A stretch of 64,000 nt of DNA from Gnetum montanum (Eukaryota; Streptophyta; Gnetopsida; Gnetales; Gnetaceae): positions 513,551-577,550 of the forward strand of contig MNCI01033568.1 of the NCBI GenBank assembly GCA_015680685.1. The letters run 5' to 3'. A model generated the notes under the pieces. The model saw only the letters and a program-made list of their open reading frames with translations, was not told where the DNA came from and searched no databases. The first letter of the stretch is position 1, and each line of letters opens with the position of its first letter. This document shows positions 1-11,099 of this stretch, piece after piece. The translations under genes and the position numbers were made by a program.

Positions 1-84
1 GCTTTTGCACTTTGAATTTTTATTTGGAATATATATATATATATATATTAGCATTCGACATCTATTTTCACATTTTTTCTTGAC

Positions 85-235
85 AATAATATGTTAGTCT
101 TGTGGTAAGACTCTTGATTTGGAGGCTCCAAGTTATGGGTTTGATTGTAGTAGGTAATACTAAGTTAAAAAGTTCTAATTAGATTATATATCTTGGGGTG
201 TACCTATATTTTAATTATTTTGTGTTTCAACACTC
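85..235 (+). repeat. tRNA-derived SINE copy 1
   Basis: The sequence reads like a degenerate tRNA gene. An A-box-like TAGTCTTGTGG is followed about 30 bp on by an anticodon-arm-like hairpin (TTGGAGGCTCCAA) and a B-box-like GGGTTTGATT. A tRNA-unrelated body follows, ending CTTGGGGTGTACCTATATT and a T-rich tail with TTTCAACAC. The same body recurs in reverse orientation near 24930-25070, 25591-25746 and 26908-27029, so this is a dispersed family rather than a tRNA gene. Ends are approximate. Confidence 0.6.
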
Positions 236-249
236 CTCATTTGTATTTT

Positions 250-733
250 TTTTCTTGCATAAGGTTTTTCTAAAAGGACAATCCAAGCATCATCTCCATT
301 AATGCATTTTACAATCCATTTTGCTAAGAGAGAAAGATGTTGCTTATAATAATTAATGAGGCTAAGTCCTTTGGCTTTATTACCAAGTAACTCTAAAAAA
401 GCCTTTACTATTTTTCTTAATAGACCTTAGAAACCTATTAATAATTTGATCTATCAATTTTCATAAGAAGATTTTATAGAAGCCTAATAACTAGAGTAAT
501 AAACATGAGTAGATTAAAGCATGAGCTTAATAATTAAAACATTGTTGATAAGGGTGAGCTTTTTCTCTTTCCATTTATCAAGTTTCTTTTCAATTTTACC
601 AATTGCATAATTCTACAAAATATTTAATTTAGGCTAAAAAGGTGTTCCTAACATCTTGAAGATAGAATTTTTGTTTTCAAAATTTTGTAATGGTTAAGAG
701 TAATTTACTCATCAATATTACCATTACAGTGAA
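250..733 (-). pseudogene. L1-like LINE reverse transcriptase remnant (3' part)
   Basis: The minus strand, read with several stops and frameshifts, resembles the segment of plant L1-type LINE proteins just after the reverse transcriptase. It shows a basic K-L-x-x-W-K/L-S-type stretch followed by a hydrophobic run and a LLAKWIV block. It stops where the TGATGAG end of element C begins at 734. A segment with an FVDD motif in the same orientation continues on the far side of C at 24401-24720. Family assignment is tentative because decay is strong. Confidence 0.4.
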
Positions 734-880
734 TGATGAGCAGCAAGTAGTTCCTACACCCAACTATAAAAATCACTAGTGTTCACTAAGTAATTTGGTC
801 AAATTTTGTAGACTTTAGCTCTCTAACGTATATGATTATTATCTTCTTAGTTTTACTTGTGAAGTGCAAATCTATGTGTT
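734..880 (-). repeat. Element C 3' LTR, first fragment (left of insertion X)
   Basis: Begins TGATGAGCAG, the reverse complement of the family's CTCATCA end. It matches 13481-13640 in the other LTR of C, sharing AATTTTGTAGACTTTAGCTC and the stretch ending in AAGTGCAAATST. The match stops at about 876 and resumes at about 5187. This shows that everything between is a later insertion. Confidence 0.8.
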
Positions 881-1229
881 GGCACATTTTTGGCCATTTT
901 ATGTAGGAATATGAAATCATTAGTTATGACAAGTTCCTTTTTATATACAAGGATAAAAAATTATGCACTTGAGGATTATGATTAATGTTGCCTATTTAAG
1001 TTTTAGGAAAATAATTTATTTAGTGCTGCTCTTCTAATGACTATTATTTATTCATGTGGAATTTTAATTGGGAGCATGAGATGGATTACTTTTTAGTTTT
1101 CGGTATATTTGAGCTTTTGAGTTCTAATAGATACAAAGGTGATTCACATTGTCTTTGCTTGAGATTAAATTCATCATGAGCTTGTTACAAGGCCAATACA
1201 TTTGAGTTTTGATGAAAAGAATTAAATAG

Positions 1230-2179
1230 TGATGAATCATTGGTTGGATGGGTTATCTGATAAAAAGTCAACTTTTTGGTTGGCTCTGATATCTTAGCCC
1301 TAATATCCTAGCTCCGATAACAAGGCTCTAATAATAAGGCTTCAATAACAAGGCCCCAATGTTGGGTATCTGATGTTAGAGCTCAGGATGCGATGTCAAA
1401 TATCCGATATCATGGGGTATATGCCGACCTATAAATATAGCACTTAGGCTCACGATTTGAAGATATTTTTACATTAGTTTTTCATAGTTTTATCAATAGA
1501 GTAGCTAAATTCTTGTAGTTTTATTCCCTAAACTTAGAGAATAGTCAATGAGTGCCCACAGAGTGGATTTGAGTTAGCTATACAAAGTCTTATTCAATTG
1601 GCAATGAACCTAGACATATTCCATGAGTAGCATTAAGATCAAGATTGATTTTTATTCATTGTAGCACTTTTACTTAAATTAGATTTACTTTCCATGCAAT
1701 TTACTTTTCATGTACTTGGTTAATATTTACATTTTCATGCATGTTAATTAATTAAGCACATAAGTACTATTGCTTCAAGCATGCGTATGACTCTTGGTAA
1801 TCTAGCAACACTTAACATTTGATAACCCAACAGTGTTAGATGTGTTCAGGATGTGCACAAGAAGTGGGATTAGATACTTATATTAGGATAGTTGATTATT
1901 AATTAGCAATTAGATTAGTTGAATTGATTATAAATTGAGTTTCAACCTATTGTTAATTGTAGAATAATAAAATATAAAATAATAAAAATCATATGCCTCA
2001 CTTTGGACTAAATCATACATGACAAAGTTACAACTAGTCCAAGTGGGAAGACAACGAACTGTGATCAAGGCATAATGATCTAGATGCCACAACTAGTTGC
2101 ATCCATGAAATTCAATCGAATCATGTGTGAACACTTATGATTCATATGGTTGGGCATAGGGGTACATCACCACTCATCA
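1230..2179 (+). mobile_element. Solo LTR of the TGATGA...CTCATCA family, with 5-bp target duplication
   Basis: A 950-bp LTR starts TGATGAATCATTGG and ends GGGGTACATCACCACTCATCA-like. It is flanked on both sides by the perfect 5-mer AATAG (1225-1229 and 2180-2184). There is no internal region, so this is a solo LTR left by recombination between two LTRs. U3 holds a 14-bp repeat array and a TATA box (CCTATAAATATAG, near 1428). The U5 side shares the CATATGGTTGGGCATAGGGG stretch with the LTRs of B and C. It sits inside insertion X and is therefore younger than X. Confidence 0.88.
1284..1381 (+). repeat. 14-bp tandem array in the U3 of the solo LTR
   Basis: Five clean units lie in exact 14-bp register: CTCTGATATCTTAG (1284), CCCTAATATCCTAG (1298), CTCCGATAACAAGG (1312), CTCTAATAATAAGG (1326), CTTCAATAACAAGG (1340). 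Two more diverged units follow at 1354 and 1368. The array ends about 50 bp upstream of the TATA box. Related GATATC-centred 14-bp units occur in the U3 of B, D, A and F. Confidence 0.8.
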
Positions 2180-5100
2180 AATAGAAATGTGTAACCCATA
2201 GCTAAAGTGTCAAGGACCTGACAAGCTAAATTTTGAGAAATGCATTATCATGATACCATGAGAAACTCTCTGTAATGAATTATTGGATTGCTGCTTTGGA
2301 AAATGAAAAAAAATAATTGAACAAGGAAATAACCAAGGTCAACTATTATTTATGAAATAGTATTTTAAGTTATTGAAGTAGCAACAAAAATCAGAAGTAC
2401 CTTTGGATAGCAGTGATTACAAGTATTATTAATGAGTATGAATGAGTGTATTACATGAAGAATTGCAAAAGTTCCTAAGAGTTGCTGCAAGGAAGTCACT
2501 AAGCCAAATTTTCTATGCTAAAAGTGGAAAGTTTCCAAAGGAAATTGAATCATTATTTGAATTATATATTGCAGGTTGTGAGAGGAAAATGTAGTATACA
2601 GAGTTTGTATGTTTATTCTTAGGAAAAATGTATATCCACAATGGCAATGTGAAATAGATTTTAAAAAAAGAAAGAGATGAACACCCATGCACACACACCA
2701 TAAGCATAACAAAGAATGAATAGAAATGTATGGAATGATAGGTGTTGTTAGTCAAGAATACTAGATGATAGTGTCCCAGTATGAGAATATGGCCTAAGAA
2801 CTTTTAATCATTTTAAACAAGCCTATGGAGGTTAAATAATCTCTACATGAAAAATGATCGATGATGTATGCAAAGAAAAAACTTTTCCTTTGAAAACTAC
2901 TTGATTTATAAAGAAAATAAGCTTCATGATAAAATAGAGAGAACAAAAAAAAGTATTTTAGTTGGAAGATGGAAGTAGAAACACAAAAAACTAGTGGAAA
3001 ATAAAAAAAACTAAATAAATTAATCATTTTAATGAAAATGCTAGGTCCTTCAAACCCTAGTTCTCCCAAAATGTTCTTAAACTCCTAAATGATAGTCATT
3101 AATCATTTATTGTTTCTTGATAAATGATAGTCATTTACCCTAATGGCATGGGAATTATCCACATATGCCTAATGTTAACGGGGCCAATGACACATCAATG
3201 ATGGCTACAACAAGAGCAAGTAATGTCAATGACATTCAAAATTTTTGGCGACAGCAGCACTTTCAAATTTTAACTACTATGGCATTTGCGATTCCATTCA
3301 AACCCCATTAAAGCACATTACTTTAGAATGTGTGATTGTCCCATGATTGGATTGAGCTAGAGCCAACGCCAACACTCGTCATCTCAATAACATCTGCAGC
3401 GAACAAGGTGGCAATGGCGACACAATGTTAAACAATGATACTAAGTGGTAGTATCATGGCATGATAACATAGAATAGATAGGGAGGGTATCAATGATGAT
3501 ACTAAATTGTAGCAGGAAAAGAAAATACAACATGATAGAATAAACTGTAATTCTCACCATGCAACATCCATAAACCCTCGTCCTTGCCTTGATGTAATGG
3601 GCTTGCGGTGATCATAAAAATTTGATTTAATTAATCTATGCTATTCTTGAAGTTAAAGTATACATATATATATACACACACAAATTAAGATAGGCATAAA
3701 CCTATAATTTGAGTTTAAAACATAATTTGGATATAATTTTTTTAATATAGGAAAGGTTATCATTTTAAAAAGAAAGGGAGATTATTAAATAATTGTCCAA
3801 TGGGATAATTACCAATTGTGACATAAATTTCCTAATTTTTGTAACTCCCTATAGTTATCTTCATGATATTTATTACCAAGAAAACACTTGACAAGCATAG
3901 CTCAAATTTCTAATAACTTCCTATGGAAGTTATAATTTCTAAGGTAGTTATAAATTAATATTCCTAGATATTTGTAATACTCTTAACCTCTCATGATTAT
4001 TGTAACTACCCTAAGGTCACTATAAAAGGGACTTAAAAGGTAGAATTGAGGAGAGAAGGATTTTGGTGGAAAAAGACAATTGAAGATTATTTGTAAGATG
4101 GCTTATTAAAGACATCAATTTGACTACTTTTTTTTAATCCTATGAGTTCATTCCTTCCCATTTTTTTTTACTTACTTAGCTAATGGTTTAGATAGTATCA
4201 TGCTTGGCATTTAATTTTGGGATTTTTTCTAGATTGCTTTTATAACTTTTTTTTTTTTTTTTTTTTTTGCACAATAATAGACTCCTATTAAGATTTGTTG
4301 TAGAAGAGCTTCTGTTGTTGAAAAGCCTATAGAGCAATTTAAAAGTAATGTCTTAATGAAATTGCCTATTTTGAGCATAAAGAATCTAGGAAAATCTTTG
4401 GTATTTTGAGACAACTGAAATAGCTTAATTGTTTTAAAGTATATTGCTTAGGTATTTTAATCAAAAAATTGTCAAATTTTTTGAAGGCTCTGTTGAATAT
4501 AATTCTTGACAACTATTAACTAGCCAAAATAGAGACTTGTACTTTATTGTTTACATAGCATTTTTGGTAGTATAATAAGATTGTCTTTATGAAATTGCTT
4601 ATTAAGCTTAGAGGGTTTGGACAATTCGTAGTAGATTGAACTCGAATAGCTTTATTGTGAAGTGTTTCCTTATGTCAATTTATCTTGCTTAAATATTTGA
4701 GATTTCCCAGAAATCTACTCTCTCTTCTTTTCTCTTTCTAAGTCGATTCAATCTTGCTCTATTTCTCGTTTTCTTGTGCTACTTTCTCTCTGGAAATTAA
4801 GAGTAGACTGGTAGAATTGTGCTAAAATGTTTTTGCAAAATTTTATTTGTTACATGTAATATAGAGACTATATAGACTAAGTGATTGGACAAAATAGGAA
4901 CATTCAACAACTTATAGTATTTGACAAAGTTAGCTAAATTTTGTTTATGATAGCCAATTACAATTTCATACACAACCCAACCATTTCAACATTCAACCCA
5001 GCAAACACATACTCATGAATAGTTTATTTCATAACTATTGAGTCTATTTGGAGGCATCTAGGCCTTGGTGTTGCCAAAGACCAGCAAGTACCTAAACCCT

Positions 5101-5186
5101 ATTTGAAGAACGCCTTCATTTTGTGACCTCAGCCATGAGACTAGAGACCCCCAATATTGGTAGTCCCAAGCGGTCACCAACAATGT

Positions 5187-5824
5187 GGTTAAGTGTAATT
5201 GAGACATATGGTTTTTATCATTTTCTAGTTAAATTTTTAATTAATCTAATAAATAACTAATACCTTAACTAATCCTAACATAAGCATCCTTTCCCATTTA
5301 CCGTACACATCATCAACCATGTTACAACATTACTAGGTTACCAAGCATTAAGTGCTACTGGGATTACTAAACATTAACATATGCTTGAAATGGTCATACT
5401 TATGTGTATTAATTAATTGCTATTCATTAATTACATAAACACATTAAGGTAATTTACATAAATATTAAATGCATAAAGTAAATATTAAAACTAATCCAAG
5501 TGCTGCAAAGTTTGTTCAAGAAAGCTTGTCTTTATTATCATTAACACTAAGGTGCTCATGTACATCAATGCTCGAATAAAGATCTATACACTTCTTAACT
5601 CATACTATGGGCACTTAGAAAATATTCTAACTCTAGAAGAAACAAACTGCAAGGGCTTTGTTAGGAACTAATGGAAAGATATCATAAATGTGTGGGTGTG
5701 CATGCATTTATAACCAAGACAGGGTGCCACATTGATAGGATCTCATTAATGAGGAGAACCCTACGTCAACAAGATCCCATTGACAGCATCCCATTGACAT
5801 GGCCCAATGATGCATGATTCATCA
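5187..5824 (-). repeat. Element C 3' LTR, second fragment (right of insertion X)
   Basis: Resumes the LTR with GGTTAAGTGTAATTGAG and runs to the end at TGATTCATCA. On the minus strand it reads TGATGAATCATGCATCATTG, which is the LTR start and U3. The whole stretch matches 13650-13833 plus 23888-24400. This U3 lacks the GATATC array. It instead has repeated TCAATGGGATC- and TTGACG-like motifs upstream of a TATA-like TTATAAATGC. Confidence 0.8.
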
Positions 5825-6059
5825 TACTTGCATGACTATATGAAAACTCTTCCTTGAGTGAACAAAAGGAGAAACAAGCTTGTTACAAAATTTTGAGAAG
5901 GTATGGGATTATTGACTGACACATTGACTTAAACAAACAAATAGACACTAAGTATCCATGTGTACGGATTTACAATCTTTTACAACATTTTGGTGTTCAT
6001 GACAACAAAATTGAACACCATGATACAAAATTACTAGTCAAACCACTCTAGCAACTTGA

Positions 6060-8911
6060 AGATGAGGAAAAAAATCAAATGGTCCTAGGCGATGAAGGTT
6101 CTTAAGGTGTCAAAGGACCTTCTCCTACTTCTAATGCACACAGTAATTGTTATGGTTGAGGCTATCATTGCTGAGGTTGTCCTACTATAGTTGTAGCTTT
6201 TTGGGAAAGATGGAAAATATCCAACAATGATTTCATCTTTGCCTCCTTACTTTGGGAATCATGCATGTTCCATGAAGCATCACCAATGTGGACTGATAGG
6301 GGAACATCCCACAAATAGGGCATTGTTGGGAACAACTCCTTCACATTGACAAACCAGGCTACAAATTGTTTCCATTTAATGTCAAATGCTTTGATAGCAT
6401 TCTATAGCTCCTAGTAGTCACTCAATCTTTAGGCTAGATTCTTAGTAGTTGATCTCTGATTAGTGAAGTTCTCTTTAAGAACATTGAGTGTAGCATTTTT
6501 TGTTTCTAGTTTCTACTTGATCTCTTTATGATGCTTGAACTTGGCCTAATACAACAAGTACAACATGCTTCTCTAACACTAATCATGGCCTACCAATAGT
6601 CAGCCTCACCAGATTTATGTATCAAAGGTTGGCAAGCTCCATATATTCAGTTATCTCCTTGATCTATAGCTCCTTGAGTCAAATTTCAGCTTTGTTGTAT
6701 GTGTTCAGTCCATCAAAGATAGGCTACCACATGTCACCTCCTTGATGAAGTTGCTAGAGGGCCTCATTAACCTTTGCCTTTACTAATTGGATTTCATTTT
6801 CATTGATTTTCTTTTGCAAACCAACCTAGTCCCTGTAATTAATTTTTACCCTTTCAAACTTAAGGACCTCATTTTTCCAAGTGGTAATTTCTATTGCAAA
6901 CTTCTAGTGCAAGGCATGGACCTCTATCGAGAGATTATGATTTTCTGCTACCAACCTCCTCAAATCAGTGTTCACCCTACCAAGCTACTCTTGCTGTTGT
7001 TGGAAAAATGTTGACATTTCATCTCTTTGAGCTTTGACATTTTGTGGGTGATAATTTTCAGTGGTTAGAACCACATTCTCCTAGCACACCTTTGACAACG
7101 CTTTCTAAATGTTATGAATAGTTGCATTTGTTAAGGACTAGTCAAAGATCACTGAGTTCATGATGTACTCAACATCCTGAAGTTTTTACTGAAGTTGTTG
7201 GAAAGCTTCATCTCTTATGATTGCCTAGCTAAGTACAGTGGTTATTTCAAGTTCAGCAACTTCCATAGCCAAGCATTGGTTATTAGCTCTAGCTATTTCA
7301 AGTTAGGCCTTTGTGATGATGTACTTGCCCCTTTTCTCAAGTAGCTCCAACTAAGTTGCAATAATTTTGTCTAGAAGGTCAAAGACATTTGACATCAATT
7401 GTCCAATTCCCACAAATTGGTCTAGCAATTTCTCATGTTGGGCTATGCTACATATTCCACTTATTTATCCTGCAGACATCTACATGTCTCCAAGTGCAGC
7501 AACATCAAGTACAAATACTACAAGGGCATTGAGTGCTTCTAGCACTCGATCAATGGCCACCTCGGTTGCTATTTCTTATTCTTAGTGCTACATCACCAAG
7601 ACGATAACCCCTTCACCCTCCTTCAAATGCACTAAGAAGGTAGTAATATTCCTAGAGATTTTTGATTATTGTGCTTATCCCAAATGAGAAATCATTACCT
7701 CTTGGGCACTAGGATTTGACCTCATAGGTAGTTGCATTTATTGAGCAAAAAATAGTGGTGTTGCTCCATCCATCTAACTGATTGATTGGGCCACCTTGTT
7801 AAGATGGCTCATGGTTGGTCGATACACAAATGGTTCACCAACACTTAGTATTGCCTGTTGCTACTACAAGAGTTTCTCATGGAGTTTGTGCATGTGCTCA
7901 AAGATAGCACTAGAATCCAACATTATTTCATGAGTGGATGGTGGTGGTGGTAGCTACTCCTCTTCTTAGACTACCTTCACAAGCACTTTGTCCTTCATCA
8001 TCTCTATCCAAGAAGTGGTAGGAGCATGATGAAGAAATTTATTTGAATAATGGACTATCCCTTCCCTTTTGTATAGTTTTTTGATTAAGCATGGGAAGGG
8101 AAGTGCCTTCCTTCCACATTCATTTTCCTTGAATCACTTCTCTATCTCAAAATAGATTAGCTGTGGGAGGTTAATAAGGAATATCCTACTCAAAGTGACA
8201 CATGCATAAGAAAGAAAGGCTATCACCTTACTTGGCCTCACCATTGGATTTAGTTGAAAGGCTACAATCTTGAAATATGCACATTCTACTATGGTGAGTG
8301 CATCATACTCCTTACGGTCCACTCCATAGCACTATTGGATCCATTATTTCTTGACACTTGGATCACCTGCATCAAAATTTCCACCATGGTTGCCCCAATT
8401 TCAAGCAACCCAAGGGCCTTAGAGATGGCTTCCACCAAGTAGGACATAGTGATATCCTTGATTTTCACTATGGCATCAAGCTACCTATTGTTCCAAAAGA
8501 GATATGTCTCTCCCATGTAACACTCCCTGTTGGAAGTGATGAGGGACTACATGGGAGAGTTCTAAAGTTGGGTTTAACTTCAAGTGAAGCAACTCCAAGA
8601 AGGTTCCAAAGTTTAGCTCTTGAAGGATAGATTTCTAAACCTTCTTGGATGCAATTTTCTTTAAGCAAGCATCGTCAAAGTGACCTCAAGGTTTTTCCTT
8701 GGGCCCGATGCCTCATTCCAATGGGATTTCTCTTTCTTAGCTTGGGAAATTTGACAAAAAGATTTCACTTCAGGCTCCTCCTAAGTGGTCCCATTTCATG
8801 GGTTTCTACCGACTACGCCTAGGTTTGTTCTTGGCCCCTTTCAGTTATTGGCTACTTGTCCCTCGATTGGGATAGTCCCACCTCTAGTCCATGTTTTCAT
8901 TTTGGTGCCAT
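6060..8911 (-). pseudogene. Third ORF (ORF3) of element C, env-position coiled-coil protein, decayed
   Basis: Minus-strand reading from an ATG at 8911 (MAPK start) is homologous along its length to the ORF3 of element A at 43932-46701. Matching landmarks in order are: LNFxxFxE near 8600; ECAYFKI...PFPCLI near 8270-8080, corresponding to A's ERIYFKI...LPFPCLIRKL; and TEYMELANL-YINLV near 6640, corresponding to A's TEYMELANLRYANLV. Several stops and at least one frameshift break it. The ATG is directly preceded by GATCATAG, a possible splice acceptor. The central part resembles the putative plant transposon protein domain; the C-terminal part is charged, Q/E/K-rich and probably coiled coil. Function is unknown. 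No transmembrane envelope signature is apparent. Confidence 0.75.
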
Positions 8912-11090
8912 CTATGATCATAACATAACCAAGGATTAGCATGGAATGTGTAACTTATAACCTTTAGGTACCTTATCTCATTAGGCAGTTACACTTTGGC
9001 TAAGTTGTGGTCATGGAAGATTAATTAATTTATTATTATTTTAATATTATTTAATTAATATGGCTACTAGAGTTTGTTGGAAGGGTTTAACTCTCATAAA
9101 TGAGTGATTTTAATGTTATTTTATTAGTTAAACCTTTGTGGGAGTTAGAAAAATTCCAAAAAAATTATCATAAAAAACCTAAGGTTTGTGGGCCCCATGA
9201 TGTAGAGCTTACTTATGATAGTTATAGGACTAAAAAACAAGGTAAATCATATAAGTGGTTTGAAAGTTATGGGCTCTGGAAGGTTTTGGGCTCTAAAAAA
9301 TGAAAAAACTTCTTCCTTTTTTGAAAGTAAACGGCAAAAAGTTCACAAAGTGTCACATGTATTTATACTATTTTTGAATTGTGTCGACAAGATCGCATTG
9401 ATGTGCCTAAAAGATAGAATTTTTTACCATTAAAAAATAAGGGAAAAACAAAGAGTTTAGACATAAAATTGAAGTTCTTGGAGAGCCAAAAAAGCCATGA
9501 ACATGATGCAATGCTTGAAGAGGGCTAGATAATTCACAAAAAGAAGATATTTAGATGGAAAATGTTTGGAGAAATGACACAAAGGACTGCACAATTACAT
9601 GTAATTGATGGGGTGCACAAAAGGTTTGATCGCAAAAATTTCAAAGGGATAAGGAACTTAACCAACCCAACTAAGAGATATGCAAGTGGGTCCTCCCCAT
9701 AGCAATCCCATGTCCTTAATGCCCTTACATATCCTCAAACCAAGGAGTTTGTGGGCCTCCAGGTTGATTAATGGTTACAATAGTTAAATACCCAATCATC
9801 AAAGAAACTACCAAAGAACTTTGACCGTAATAAACTAAGACATCAAAAAAACATGATTAAAGGCAGTGAGGTGAGAGATGGAAAGCATTAGTAGGTGAGA
9901 GAGAGAGAGAGTGGAATAGAGTCCTGAATCATGGCCACATGAAGTCCCTTATGGATTTTATGATTAAAGTGACTTGATAAAGACCATCCTTAGTTTGAAT
10001 CAAAACCAACCACTTTTAGTAACTTTGCATTAACACTCCAAGATCAGTCCATCCCCTTTAAGGAATAAGAATGGCCCCACAAATCAAACACTATTCCTAA
10101 ACGAGATGAAAATAAAAGTAGGAAGGGAGATGGGCTTTAGTTAGAGGGGACATTCAAGCATGGGTAACATGTCTTTCTAGTCCCATAACTAGTGCTTGTA
10201 GCTCATTATTTCTACTAAGGGATGTGCTTTGAATTCCCATTATTGTTTTTTTTTCTTTGATGGGAACCACAACATGCAAAGACTTTTAGCTTCTTGTTAT
10301 TGGTCGATAGTGGAATGGTAAGAAATCCATGGAAACACATGCACCCAAGAGGGTAGGCAAGTACAAAGAGCATCAAATCCCCTTGAAGTCACACCCTTAT
10401 CTATCTATTTAATCCTTGTTGGGTTTGGAAACTACTAAAGTCACAAATTCATTAAAAGTTCATTAAAGAAGGAACCTCATATTTTCAAAATAAGGGAACA
10501 CCATAAAGTTTTGTGAATGGGTGGATGACATGGACTTACTACTTGTAATCATGAAAAGAAACGATGTCTTAGTTATCAATATCAAAGTTCAAATATAGAA
10601 ACCATACATTAGTAATCAAATAATATTAAGTACAAACCATCATCAGTCAACAACTATAGTTGCACTTAGTCTTGGCAACAAAAAAGAAAAAAAAACCAAA
10701 CAAAACATAAGAAAAGCATTAGAAAAAATCAAAACAAATAAAGTAAAATATAGAAGAAAGTGTAAAATTTTTAAGAAAGAGAAAAATGCACTCAAAATGG
10801 TGTAAAACAAAAAATAAAAAAGCACTTATTAGTTCTTGATTTAAAATGGGGCATCTCCCCCACAACTAAGTTCATGGCCAAGACAAAAACTACTAAGTGG
10901 ATTATATGGTTCCATGCATTGTTTGAATAGTTTGGCATTTTTATTTTTGAGCCACTAGGTGTTCTTTGGTTTGGTGATTGTTTTGTGGACCTGGTTTCAC
11001 ACACATTGTTCCTTATGTTTGTTATGGATTAGTGTATGAATTAACTAAATACTTTGAACCTTTAGCCCACAATTGCATCCTTTTTTATCA
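8912..11090 (-). other. Non-coding tract of element C between gag and ORF3 (shared with A, B and D)
   Basis: No domain-bearing frame is visible. On the minus strand it begins with CTTAGTTGTGGGGGAGATGC (near 10877), the block that follows pol in B and D. A T-rich stretch with TTTTGTTTTACACC follows, then GGGAATTCAAAGCACATCCC (near 10240) and AGGACCCACTTGCATATCT (near 9680). These blocks occur in the same order in B (20990-22330) and D (55550-56690). A TATA-like GTATAAATAC at about 9360 follows a GCGATCTTGTCGAC motif that resembles C's own U3. Confidence 0.6.
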
Positions 11091-11099
11091 CTAGTAATG

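Larger units (their letters stand above)
877..5182. mobile_element. Insertion X with TGTTGG/CCAACA ends in the LTR of element C (possible very long solo LTR)
   Basis: Homology to the LTR of C breaks here and resumes at 5187. The insert starts TGTTGGCACA and ends GGTCACCAACA. The 5-mer ATGTG occurs at 874-878 and 5183-5187, as expected for a target duplication, though it overlaps the first TG. TG...CA ends of this form are typical of LTRs. A TATA-like CACTATAAAAGGGAC lies near 4014-4028, and I see no second copy of the start and no protein domain. One solo LTR of about 3.35 kb (excluding the nested solo LTR at 1230-2179) would fit; a non-coding LARD-type element is an alternative. Confidence 0.55.

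Noticed and set aside
85-160. A functional tRNA gene
   Set aside because: The tRNA-like part does not fold into intact arms, and the same sequence with its 3' body is dispersed, which indicates a SINE.
7367-8630. Several plus-strand open frames over the ORF3 of element C
   Set aside because: They are shadows; the minus strand carries clear homology to ORF3 of element A.
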